Shown here in pieces: positions 1 to 10,556 of a DNA stretch of 64,000 nucleotides. The stretch covers positions 186,746,934 to 186,810,933 of the forward strand of contig NC_084484.1 in NCBI RefSeq assembly GCF_030035675.1, read 5' to 3'. This stretch comes from Rhineura floridana. Taxonomy: Eukaryota; Chordata; Lepidosauria; Squamata; Rhineuridae. Position 1 is the stretch's first letter, and the number at the start of each line of letters is the position of its first letter. The translations under genes and the position numbers were made by a program. The notes under the pieces were generated by a model that saw only the letters and a list, made by a program, of their open reading frames with translations, had not been told where the DNA came from and ran no database searches.

Positions 1-1010
1 TTCAAAAGTTACATTCTCCTTGACTGGGTGGTCGGTAGTAGACTCTAAACACCACATTCCTTTTATTACTTGCCCCATTAATTTTAATCCAGACCATGGC
101 GTCTGATAGAAACCAGAACACCTTTTGGTGCCACAGTAAAACATCTCCAACCATAAAACCATAAACTTCAAACTTATCTCAAAGACATAAAATGTCAGAG
201 TGACTACCATTAATTATGAGCAATTAAATTGCGTTAATAAGCCAATAAATCACTTATATTGTAAATTGTTAAGTGGTTCCACTTAGTCAGGCAATTGTTT
301 GTATAAACAATGAAAACCATTCCTAAACTGACATTTTTTTAGCATGTTCAGATGCATACCAGATATCTTCCCATGTCTAAGAGATTTAATATGGTATTGT
401 ATTTCTTTAATGTATTCAGATACATTGAGGAATGTACCATCTTGTTATATTTTAGAATAGTCATTTTTTCTCTGACAATTGCACTAAGCAGCAATTAAGC
501 TAGGAATGTTTTACAAATTTGTGATCTTCAAAGGACAATTTAGTATAAATATTCCTGCATTTTACTATCAAATCAGTGTTCTCCTAGGAAAGGCTCACTA
601 ATGCTTTCATCCCCAGATAGCTTTGTAAGATCCAGGTACCTAAGCGCTGCATCAATGTGTTATATCTACGCTATATATCAGGATTTTAGATCTATTATGC
701 TTTAAGATATGTAGTGCCTTAACATGCTTTTATTTTGATTCTGTGCTGATTAATTTTTATTCTTTCTTATGGAATGTTTAAATAGTTTTATAAGTAAAGG
801 AAACTTGTTTTACTGATCTTATCTGTCCAAACGGTTGTTCCCGAATCCTAAATTTCCTGTGTACTAATATGAGGAGGGGGACTAACTTTGAGGTGGCAAA
901 GTTCAGGGAAAGCTCAGGTGCAACTTCACTGCCAGGCTCACCGCCTGCTACATAGACAGAAGCACGCTTGGACCTACACTGAACAGAGCAAATCTGTCGC
1001 AAACTTGTTC
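1..1010. other. AT-rich sequence, nothing recognised
   Basis: No exon-like open frame, RNA gene or repeat that I recognise. The short open frames here have no splice context and no familiar protein motif. Confidence 0.5.
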
Positions 1011-1011
1011 A

Positions 1012-1200
1012 CAAACAGAGAATTAGGCATCAGCAGTGAGATGGTCAAATTTGCTGATGACACCAAATTGTTCAAAGGGGTTCAAACAGAAAGGGATAAT
1101 GAAGAGCTCCAAAAGGATCTCTCCAAACTAGTGCAGTAAAGCAGCAAATGGAATGCAAGGGCAAAGCGATGCAAGTTGGGGCAAAAAAACCCTTCATTTC
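1012..1200 (+). mobile_element. CR1 LINE fragment (reverse transcriptase)
   Basis: The plus-strand frame reads MVKFADDTKLFKGV followed by a helix close to EELQKDLSKL. These are the CR1 reverse-transcriptase catalytic FADD box and the segment after it, almost the same as in the larger CR1 at 3065-5165. Both ends are lost, so this is a dead fragment. The decayed remainder may extend toward 1380. Confidence 0.8.
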
Positions 1201-1544
1201 ACGTAAATGCTGATGGGGTTTCAACTGGCGGTGCCTGACAAGACGAAAGGCGAATCCCCATAAGCTGTGCCTGAGTGCAACGGCAGTGCTCTGCCCACCT
1301 GTGATTCCCAGCAACAGGTATTCAGAGCCACTGGAGGCCTTTCTCACAGAATCCCCTTGCATGGGATCCTGCGTGGTTGACCTATGGGAGCATTGGTAAA
1401 ACCTGCAATTAACTTAGGGAATTGATGGCCACGTGTTTAGATGGCTTTTAAAAAGGGATTGGGCAAATTGCTGGAGGGAGAATGGGTCTGTCAACGGCTA
1501 AGAGTGACTCTCTGTGATAGGCTGAAAGTGAACATACGAAGCGC

Positions 1545-2075
1545 TCTGCTGGATCAGGCCAAAAGGGGCCAATCTAGTCCAGCATCCTGCTCTCACAGTG
1601 GTCAACCAGATGCCCATTCATAGAATCATAGAATAGTAGAGTTGGAAGGGGCCTGTAAGGCCATCCAGTCCAGCCCCCTGATCAATGTAGGAATCCAAAT
1701 CAAAGTATCCCCAACAGATGGCTGTCCAGCTGCCTCTTGAAGGCCTCCAGTGTCAGAGAGCCCACTACCTCTCTAGGTAATTAGTTCCATTGTCATATGG
1801 CTCTAACAGTTGGGATGTTTTTCCTGATGTCCAGTCGAAATCTGGCTTCCTGCAACTTGAGCCCATTATTCCGTGTCCTGCACTCTGGGACGATCGAGAA
1901 GAGATCCCATCCCTCCTCTGTGTGGCAGCCTTTCGTGTACTTGAAGAGTGCTATCATATCTCCCCTCAGTCTTCTCCAGGCTAAACATGCCCAGTTCTTT
2001 CAGTCTCTACTCATAGGGCTTTGTTTCCAGCCCCTGATCATCCTTGTTGCCCTCCCCTGAACCTGTTCCAGCAAC
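1545..2075 (-). mobile_element. CR1 LINE 3' ends (two pieces)
   Basis: From 1617 the sequence begins with the octamer repeats (ATAGAATC) that end CR1 elements. It then reads back through the CR1 3'UTR and the end of ORF2 on the minus strand, giving the usual C-terminal region ([19 protein letters not shown] type) in degraded form. The 70 bp before it (ATCAGGCC...CATCCTGCTCTCACAGTGG) belong to the 3' end of another CR1 subfamily into which this copy inserted. The same composite occurs at 21058. Confidence 0.85.
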
Positions 2076-2640
2076 CTTCTTCGTTCCTACTTTGTTGGCT
2101 TTTGTGTGGCGCAAAGTTTAATGACAAAATTCACTGCCACAAGATGCGATGACCACCAGCTTGGATGTCTTTAGGAGAGTGTTACACAAATGCGTGGAGG
2201 CACCTGCCTCTGAATACCGGCTGCTGGGGGGAAAGTATTGTTGTGCTCAGGTGCTCCTGCTTGGGGACTCCCCAGAGGACCCCCCTGGGTGGCCACCTGG
2301 CGAAGAGGGAGCAGCTGCACTAGGGGGTGTACTTCAGCAGGGCTCCTAGTGTCTTTTGGTTCTGATTAAACTTCCGCGTCCCCCATATAAACTCCCTTGA
2401 GAACACTCGAGTGGAAAAGGGGAATATAAATATTACAAACTGACTGTTAAAAAATGCTCAGCACTCCGTCATCCCCCCCCCCCACACACACTGCAGTCTC
2501 TGAAGGAGCTGGGATGTGGAGGCTTCTCACCACCACCAGCACCAAGCCTCAAGCGTATATTTGAAACCCCTCTGGAAGCCATGCTGTTCACTGATCTGTG
2601 GAAAGACAGGACACATTCCCCCCAGCCTCATATAAAATAA
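2076..2640. other. Intergenic sequence, no gene seen
   Basis: Contains a few short open frames and a C-rich run near 2467 but no recognisable coding, RNA or transposon signature. Confidence 0.4.
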
Positions 2641-2990
2641 ATAAATTTATTTATTATTTGATTTATAGCCTGCCCTTCCTCCCAGCAGGAGCGAATATAT
2701 TATATGTAATGAGCAATGAGCAACTGAATGAACTGCTTTGAAACCAGTTTAAATTTATCTGACTCTTCTTCCATGGAGGTGAGGGTGGTATGGGTGGTTC
2801 TTCCTCCCCCCCCCCCCCCCAGTCAGTTCGTCCTCACAGCAGTCCTGTGAGGTGGGTTAGGCCAAGAGAAGATGACTGGCCTGAGGCAGCCTATTTATTT
2901 ATTTATTTATTTATTATTTGATTTATATCCCACCCTTCCTCCCAGCAGGAGCCCAGAGCAGCCTGGTGACCATCATGGCTGAGCATGGAT
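2641..2990 (-). repeat. LINE 3' tails and a SINE fragment
   Basis: Two minus-strand copies of the L2/CR1-type tail (TTATTTATTTATT followed by a complement of GGGCGGGATATAAAT, near 2641-2690 and 2893-2950) flank a decayed SINE piece with the TGTGAGGTGGGTTAGGC motif (about 2820-2890). A poly-C run lies near 2806-2820. Confidence 0.65.
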
Positions 2991-3064
2991 TTGAACTTGT
3001 GTCTCTCCAGTCCTAGGCTGACACTCCAAATGGGTAGGTAGGCACATCTTAAGAAAACACACTT

Positions 3065-5165
3065 GGTTAACATAAGAACATAAGAAGAGCCTGCTGGATC
3101 AGGCCAGTGGCCCATCTAGTCCAGCATCCTGTTCTCACAGTGGCCAACCAGGTGCCTGGGGGAAGCCCGCAAGCAGGACCCAAGTGCAAGAACACTCTCC
3201 CCTCCTGAGGCTTCCGGAAACTGGTTTTCAGAAGCATGCTGCCTCTGACTAGGGTGGCACAGCACAGCCATCACGGCTAGTAGCCATTGATAGCCCTGTC
3301 CTCCATGAATTTGTCTAATCTTCTTTTAAAGCCGTCCAAGCTGGTGGCCATTACTGCATCTTGTGGGAGCAAATTCCATAGTTTAACTATGCGCTGAGTA
3401 AAGAAGTACTTCCTTTTGTCTGTCCTGAATCTTCCAACATTCAGCTTCTTTGAATGTCCACGAGTTCTAGTATTATGAGAGAGGGAGAAGAACTTTTCTC
3501 TATCCACTTTCTCAATGCCATGCATAATTTTATACACTTCTATCACGTCTCCTCTGACCAGCCTTTTCTCTAAACTAAAAAGCCCCAAATGCTGCATCCC
3601 CTTGATCATTCTGGTTGCCCTCTTCTGAACCTTTTCCAACTCTAGAATATCCTTTTTGAGATGAGGCGACCAGAACTGTACACAGTATTCCAAATGCAGT
3701 CGCACCATAGATTTATACAACGGCATTATGATATCGGCTGTTTTATTTTCAATACCTTTCCTAATTATCGCTAGCATGGAATTTGCCTTTTTCACAGCTG
3801 CCGCACACTGGGTCGACATTTTCTTCGTGCTGTCCACTACAACCCCAAGGTCTCTCTCCTGGTCGGTCACCGCCAGTTCAGACCCCATGAGCGTATATGT
3901 GAAATTAAGATTTTTCGCTCCAATATGCATAATTTTACACTTGTTTATATTGAATTGCATTTGCCATTTTTCCGCCCATTCACTCAGTTTGGAGAGATCT
4001 TTTTGGAGCTCTTCGCAATCCCTTTTTGTTTTAACAACCCTGAACAATTTAGTGTCGTCAGCAAACTTGGCCACTTCACTGCTCACTCCTAATTCTAGGT
4101 CATTAATGAACAAGTTGAAAAGTACAGGTCCCAATACTGATCCTTGAGGGACTCCACTTTCTACAGCCCTCCATTGGGAGAACTGTCCGTTTATTCCTAC
4201 TCTCTGCTTTCTGCTTCTTAACCAATTCCTTATCCACAAGAGGACCTCTCCTCTTATTCCATGACTGCTAAGCTTCCTCAGAAGTCTTTGGTGAGGTACC
4301 TTGTCAAATGCCTTTTGAAAGTCTAAGTACACTATGTCCACTGGATCACCTCTATCTATATGCTTGTTGACACTCTCAAAGAATTCTAATAGGTTACTGA
4401 GACAGGACTTTCCCTTGCAGAAGCCATGCTGGCTCTGCTTCAGCAAGGCTTGTTCTTCTATGTGCTTAGTTAATCTAGCTTTAATCATACTTTCTACCAG
4501 TTTTCCAGGGACAGAAGTTAAGCTAACTGGCCTGTAATTTCCGGGATCCCCTCTGGATCCCTTTTTGAAGATTGGCGTTACATTTGCCACTTTCCAGTCC
4601 TCAGGCACGGAGGAGGACCCGAGGGACAAGTTACATATTTTAGTTAGCATATCAGCAATTTCACATTTGAGTTCTTTGAGAACTCTTGGGTGGATGCCAT
4701 CCGGGCCCTGTGATTTGTCAGTTTTTATATTGTCCATTAAGCTTAGAACTTCCTCTCTTGTTACCACTATTTGTCTCAGTTCCTCAGAATCCCTTCCTGC
4801 AAATGTTAGTTCAGGTTCAGAGATCTGCCCTATATCTTCCACTGTGAAGACAGATGCAAAGAATTCATTTAGCTTCTCTGCAATCTCCTTATCGTTCTTT
4901 AGTACGCCTTTGACTCCCTTATCATCCAAGGGTCCAATTGTCTCCCTAGATGGTCTCCTGCTTTGAATGTATTTATAGAATTTTTTGTTGTTGGTTTTTA
5001 TGTTCTTAGCAATGTGCTCCTCAAATTCTTTTTTAGCATCCCTTATTGTCTTCTTGCATTTCTTTTGCCAGAGTTCTTTTTTATTTTCTTCATTTGGACA
5101 AGACTTCCATTTTCTGAAGGAAGACTTTTTGCCTCTAAGAGCTTCCTTGACTTTGCTCATTAACC
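3065..5165 (-). mobile_element. CR1 LINE copy A, 3' portion with long open RT frame
   Basis: The minus-strand frame ending at 3277 encodes the CR1 ORF2 middle and C-terminal parts: linker, reverse-transcriptase motifs (YLDFQKAFDKVPH, SGVPQGSVLGPVLF, KFADDTKLF) and the typical end (KLWNLLPQDA...FKRRLDKFMEDRAINGY). Roughly 620 residues of this copy are uninterrupted, which suggests a fairly young insertion. Its 3'UTR runs to about 3065. The upstream part of the same element lies at 6668-6850, because CR1 copy B inserted between them. The first ~45 residues of the 672-codon frame come from the inserted copy, not from this element. Confidence 0.93.
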
Positions 5166-6667
5166 ATAGAATCATAGAATCATAAGAGTTGGAAGGGGCC
5201 TTGTAGGCCATCGAGTCCAACCCCCTGCTCACAGCAGGAAATCCACAGCTAGAGCATCTCACGCAGATAGCTGTCCAGCCTCTGCTTGAAGACATCCAGC
5301 GAAGGGGATCCCACCACCTCCCTAGGCAGTCGGTTCCATTGCCGAACTGCCCTTACTGTCAAGAAGTTCCTTCTAATGTCCAATCTGAATCTACGCTCCT
5401 GCAACTTAAAACCATTAGACCTAGTCCTACCCTCTGGGGCAGCAGAGAACAAATCTGTACCCTCCTCTATGTGACAGCCCTTCAGGTACTTAAAGAGTGC
5501 AATCATGTCACCCCTCAGCCTTCTCTTCACCAGACTGAACATGCCAAGTTCCTTCAACCTTTCCTCATAAGACTTGTTCTCCATACCGGCTATCATCCTT
5601 GTCGCCCTCTTCTGAACCCGCTCCAACTTGTCTATATCTTTCTTAAAATGAGGCGCCCAGAACTGAACACAGTATTCCAGATGAGGCCTGACCAATGCAG
5701 AATATAGTGGGACTATTACTTCCCTCGACCTGGAAACTATAGCTCTGTTTATGCAGCCCAAAACCGCATTTGCCTTTTTTGCCGCAGCATCACACTGCTG
5801 GGTCATGTTCAACTTGCAATCCACTACAATTCCAAGGTCTTTCTCACATGCACTACTGCTAAGCCGAGTATTTCCCATCCTGTACCCGTGCATTTTGTTT
5901 TTGTGGCCTAAATGCAGAATACTGCATTTGTCTTTATTGAATGTCATTTTATTAATTTCAGCCCAATTTTCTAGTCTATCCAGGTATCTTTGGATTTTGT
6001 TCCTGTCTTCCATTGTGTTAGCTATCCCTCCCAGTTTCGTATCATCCGCAAACTTCATAAGGCTTCCCTCCACCCCATCGTCTAAGTCATTGATAAAAAT
6101 GTTGAAAAGTATCGGCCCCAGGACAGAACCCTGTGGCACTCCACTCGAGACCTCCTTCCAGTCCAAAGCAGAGCCACCGACGACCACTCTTTGAGTACGG
6201 TTTTCCAACCAGTTGTGAATCCACCTGACAGTATTTCCATCTAGTCCGCATTTGACTAGTTTGCTAATCAAAAGGTCGTGGGGGACTTTGTCAAACGCTT
6301 TGCTGAAATCTAGATAGATGACATCTACAGCATTTCCACCATCTACTAGGCTAGTGACCCGATCAAAAAAAGAGATGAGACTAGTTTGACAGGATTTTTT
6401 CTTGACAAACCCATGCTGGCTCCTACTAATCACAGCATTGTCATCTAGATAGTTGCCAATGGACTCTTTTATTATCCGTTCTAATATCTTTCCCGGTATT
6501 GAAGTCAGACTGACCGGCCTGTAATTCCCCGGATCTTCTTTTTTACCCTTTTTAAAGAGCGGGACAACGTTTGCCCATCTCCAATCCTCCGGCACCTCTC
6601 CTGTTCTCCAGGATTTCTCAAAGATGATGGCAAGAGGTTCCGAGAGTACATCAGCAAGTTCCTTCAA
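5166..6667 (-). mobile_element. CR1 LINE copy B inserted into copy A
   Basis: A 5'-truncated CR1 of about 1.5 kb. On the minus strand it starts near LKELADVLSEP, carries the RT motifs (YLDFSKAFDKVPHD, GVPQGSVLGPILFN, KFADDTKLGGI), has its stop at 5249 and ends in ATTCTATG repeats near 5166. Its ORF2 part is open throughout. It breaks copy A between codons of the A segment KMPAW|LMSKVKEAL, and a short CCAT appears at both junctions. It is very similar to the CR1 at 59869-61498 on the opposite strand. Confidence 0.93.
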
Positions 6668-6850
6668 TACCATGCTGGCATCTTCTTGGCCCTGGCGGTA
6701 CCTTTTCTGATCTGCGGTATGCACTCCAGTTGAGCTTCTAATATAGTGTTTTTAAACAACTTCCAAGCATTTTCAAGTGATGATACCCTCTGGACTTTGT
6801 TTTTCAGCTTTCTTTTTACCAATTCCCCTTCACATACTGCTTTCAGGAAT
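6668..6850 (-). mobile_element. CR1 LINE copy A, 5' portion
   Basis: Read on the minus strand, the sequence gives a degraded frame like NAWKLFKNTILEAQ followed by KMPAW, the CR1 linker just upstream of the sequence at 5162. The frame becomes contiguous if copy B is removed. Copy A is itself 5'-truncated near 6850. Confidence 0.7.
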
Positions 6851-8340
6851 TAGGATGAAGCTGTTCCTAATTCAGCCACAAAATCCTGAGGCTGATTCAT
6901 CCTAATGAAATTGTTAATCCAAATTCCCAGCAATTACCCTACCACTAATGATAATCTCCTTCTTCCTATTTCTTCAAAGTACTATGACGCTGAAGGAGTC
7001 CTCCTACAATCCCAGAGAGGACAGATATAGGCACTGCCTAAAATTAAAACAGGAAAAGAGGCCACCCACTTCAATTTGAGACCGCAGCCTGACTGTGGGA
7101 CAAGCCTAACCATTTAATCTCATGCTAGAGCATGAAAAAGGGCAAAAGTCTTTGGCAGTCAATATTTGGGCCTCCAATAGGAAATAGCTGCAGATTTGAT
7201 GAGCAAGAGGTGTGATCCTGAAGGGCGCACAAGAAGTTTCCACTACACGTCCAAAAGGAAACCACAATGTGTGTGCATCAATATATCAAACCAGTAATAG
7301 AGAGAGAGAGAGATGCCTATGTCCCACATGAACTTGCTCGAGCTGATTAAAATTGTCTACTCCAGGAGCTAGGGTTATGCATCATGCAACTCCTGAGCTG
7401 AGGCAAGGTGCCTTTGAGAGATGTTGGCCTTATCTGAGGTGAAGCAGGATCTGTGTGAGGCTGCACAAGTCAAAGCAGAGACCCCTAAATTACTGAATAA
7501 TGCCTTGGTGATCCAGGTATTTTAAAAATGTTGCAGACAAGGATCTACTAAATGCAAAATTATGCCTCTAAGCTTGCCATACATCTAAACTGTAATGATT
7601 GTGCTTGTGGGGGAAACACTGCAGTTGTCCTGCAATCTAGCAGGATCAACTCCCTCAGCAGGGGCAACCTTGCCTGCAAATTAATCCAATTCTGCCCCCA
7701 TTTTTAAAAAGTGAAGAGCCATTTCTTTTAAATAAACAAAAACCAAGCTTTAAAGGTGTCTAACACAAGAGGCCCTGCACCTTTTGCCTGCAACGTGGCA
7801 AGCCTTATTAAGTCTTAAAGGGCTGGTATAAAGGGAAATTTCTGCCTCTTCTTCCAAAAGCGAAGCTGAATCAGGCAGCCTACAAAGCACCTCAGTCTAC
7901 GGCAGGCAGTTTCCCAAATTGTTGCACTGGGGTCCAAACCAAATCTTGTGGTTGGTGCAAACCCTTCGTAGGCACAGGACCATCATGCTGACCTCACATT
8001 CTCTGTGGGCCTTTCTCCAAGAGAGGCTGGCCAGGCCCCTTAAGAAATTAGTTTAAAAGCATTCAGGGTTTGTTTGGGGATTTTTTTGCTAGAACTTTGG
8101 ATATTCTGTGGTATGTGCTATTCTTATGGTAAATTAATTTTATTGGTGCTTTGAACCCATGCTCATTTTGTGTCTTAGTACACATATTAATGTCCCTGTC
8201 ATGGAGTCAAGGAATTGTATGCAACTCAGTCTTACTCAGAGTAGGCCCATTTGAATGTATGAACCTGTTAGTTGTGTGTATTTAATGGGTCTAGCATTGA
8301 CTATCACCAAAGATCTTCAGCTTACATTTTGTTTATTACT
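6851..8340. other. Intergenic sequence, no gene seen
   Basis: No supported gene. A short (GA)n run lies near 7300. At about 8200-8290 is one copy of a dispersed motif (TTACTCAGAGTAGGCCCATT) that recurs at 33505, 46775, 57335 and 57870. Confidence 0.45.
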
Positions 8341-8545
8341 TACAGTGTGGCATAGTGGTTAGAGACCAGGGTTCAAATCCCCACCCAGCCATGAAGCTCC
8401 CTGGGTGACCTTGGGCCAGTCACTGCCTCTCAGCCTCAGAGGGAGGCAATGGGAAACCCCCACTGAATACCGCTTACCATGAAAACCCTATTCAGAGGGT
8501 CGCCATAAGTCGGAATCGACTTGAAGGCAGTCCTTTTCCATTTTA
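8341..8545 (+). mobile_element. Sauria-type SINE
   Basis: A tRNA-like head (GTGTGGCATAGTGGTTAGAG and GGTTCAAATCCCCA, equivalent to pol III boxes A and B), a central domain (GACCTTGGGCCAGTCACTGC), and a 3' end GGGTCGCCATAAGTCGGAAT similar to the Bov-B LINE tail. This layout fits the squamate Sauria SINE family, which is thought to move with Bov-B machinery. Confidence 0.88.
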
Positions 8546-8548
8546 GAG

Positions 8549-8843
8549 AGTCAGTGTGGTGTAGTAGTTAGAGTGTTGGGCTAGGACCTGGGAGTCCAGG
8601 GTTCGAATCCCCACACTGCCACGAAGCTCCCTGGGTGACCTTGGGCCAGTCACTGCCTCTCAGCCTCCGAGGGAGGCAATGGGAAACCCCCTCTGAATAC
8701 CGCTTACCATGAAGTCCGTTTATTTTATGTACACCGCCCAGAGAGCCCTTGGGCTTAGGGCGGTATATAAATTAAATTAAATAAATAAATAAATAAATAG
8801 GGTAGCTATAAGTCGGAATCCACTTGAAGACAGTCCATTTCCA
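8549..8843 (+). mobile_element. Second Sauria-type SINE, interrupted
   Basis: A tandem neighbour of the previous SINE, with the same head (GAGTCAGTGTGGTGTAGTAG, GGTTCGAATCCCCA) and central part. After GCTTACCATGAA it is cut by a LINE 3' tail (8713-8801), then resumes with TATAAGTCGGAATCCACTTG. The LINE insertion is therefore younger than the SINE. Confidence 0.87.
8713..8801 (+). mobile_element. Short LINE 3' tail inserted in SINE
   Basis: A strongly 5'-truncated L2/CR1-type insertion of about 90 bp. It has ACCGCCCAGAGAGC, then GGGCGGTATATAAAT, then AAATAAATAAATA repeats. The same tail ends many LINE copies in the window, including the SRF retrocopy insert. Confidence 0.75.
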
Positions 8844-9411
8844 TTTTTTTTTACATTTGTCTGTCATTTCTCAAGGCAAGGATTTGGTCCAAAATAGTAG
8901 CTCCCAAACTTTTTCCCCCAGGGACCACTTGACCATTGCTGAGGGTCTCAGTGAATTGGGCCTGGAAGAAAACTGGAAGGCATTAGAGGTGAGAAAGAGC
9001 GGCAGGGCCTTACTCAGTCTTGCTGAGAACCTTTCACTGTCAAAAGCTTGCTTTTTCCTGGAAAATCCGTTTTATTTTCTGAGTTACCCTGCAGCAAAAT
9101 GACAGAGTGGAAACTTTCAATAAATAAACAAAGAAAAGCCACATTCAGTAACCTTGCTCGGCTTCCACACACTGACCTGCAAATGCACTGAACCATTCCG
9201 AAGACAGGTTCAAACCATAGTTTGAAATTATATTTCTAATGTTTATAACCAGCCTCTGAAGAATAAAAATGTCCTTGTTAAAATATGAGGAAAATGTCTC
9301 AAAATGACAATATATGAAGCCAGTATATAATCCATGGTAAAAAAAACCCAACAACCTCCCATTCAAGGCCAATTGTGGCTTAGTAAAGAGTGGCTTCTCT
9401 CTTTACTGAGC
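8844..9411. other. Intergenic, decayed repeat only
   Basis: No gene. Around 8895-8960 is the motif CTCCCAAACT...GGACCAC, which also edges the hAT-like element at 19316-19795 and is likely a decayed relative. Confidence 0.4.
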
Positions 9412-10556
9412 TCTCCCTCTAGGATGCACACCATAACGTGGTGAGGGGGGGTTGAGAGTGTCAAAGAAGCTGAGAGCAATGCCGTCAGGAGTCTAGACCA
9501 AGAAGGTAGACTCCTAGCAGGGTCACCCAAGGCGGAATGGTCAAAGCTGAGACACCAGACTAGGATGCTTCCAGACTCAGAGGAAGGCAATGGTAAACCA
9601 CCTCTGAATACCTCTTACCATGAAAACCCTATGAACAGAGTATCCAAAATGCAACACGAGATAGTGCTGGAAGATGAGACCCCCAGGTCAGAAGGCACTC
9701 ACCGAGCTACTGGGGAAGAACAAAGGACACGTACGAGTAGTGCTGTGACTAATGATGCAAAAAATGGAGAAGTTCCATATTTTCTGCGAAAACAAGACCA
9801 GGAGCAGACTGCAGTACAGATCATGAACTGGTAATATCAAAAATCAGAGTAAAGCTAAAGAAGAAGAACAAAGCACTCATAATGCCAAAATACAATCTAA
9901 ATAACATCCCAGAAGAATATAAAGATCAAATAAGGAACAGGCTTTAAATTTAGTTTAATATTTATGATTGGATTTATATTTATTTTTATTTATTTGATAG
10001 TTGATAGAGAACAAGAACTATGGATTGAAGTCAGAGACATTATCAGGTAAGAATGCAAAAAGACAATACCTCTAGTTAAAAAGAAAGACCTCAATGGATG
10101 ACTGAACACCAAAGTCAGGATCATTCAGACAATGGCATTCCCGATCTCTATGTATGGATGTGAGAGTTGGACAGTGAAAAAAGCGGATAAGAGAAAAATC
10201 AACTCATTTGACATGTGATATTGGAGGAGAGCTTTGCGCATACCATGGACTGCGAAAAAGACAAATAATTGGGTGTTAGAACGAATTAAACCAGAACTGT
10301 CGCTAGAAGTTAAAATGATGAAACTGAGGTTATCATACTTTGGACACATCATGAGAATTCACTAGAAAAGACAATAATGCTGGGGAAAACAGAAGGGAGT
10401 AGAAAAAGGCCAAGCAAGAGATGGATTGAGTCCATAAAGGAAGCCACAGACCTGAACTTACTAGATCTGAACAGGATGGTTCATGACAGATGCTCTTGGA
10501 GGTCAGATTCATAGGGTCGCCATAAGTCGCAATCGACTTGAAGGCACATAACACAC
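9412..10556 (+). mobile_element. Bov-B LINE, internally deleted
   Basis: Begins with the Bov-B 5'UTR (AGGATGCACACCATAACGTG), whose reverse complement also starts the copy ending at 55905. It continues through fragments of the endonuclease-to-RT linker (MPKYNLNNIPEEY-like), skips most of the reverse transcriptase, and resumes at the C-terminal region (MAFPISMYGCESWTVKKA-like). It ends with GGGTCGCCATAAGTCGCAAT and ACACAC repeats at about 10556. About two-thirds of the element is missing. Confidence 0.88.

Noticed and set aside
3277-5295. A 672-codon host gene
   Set aside because: It is CR1 reverse transcriptase with a start contributed by another CR1 copy.
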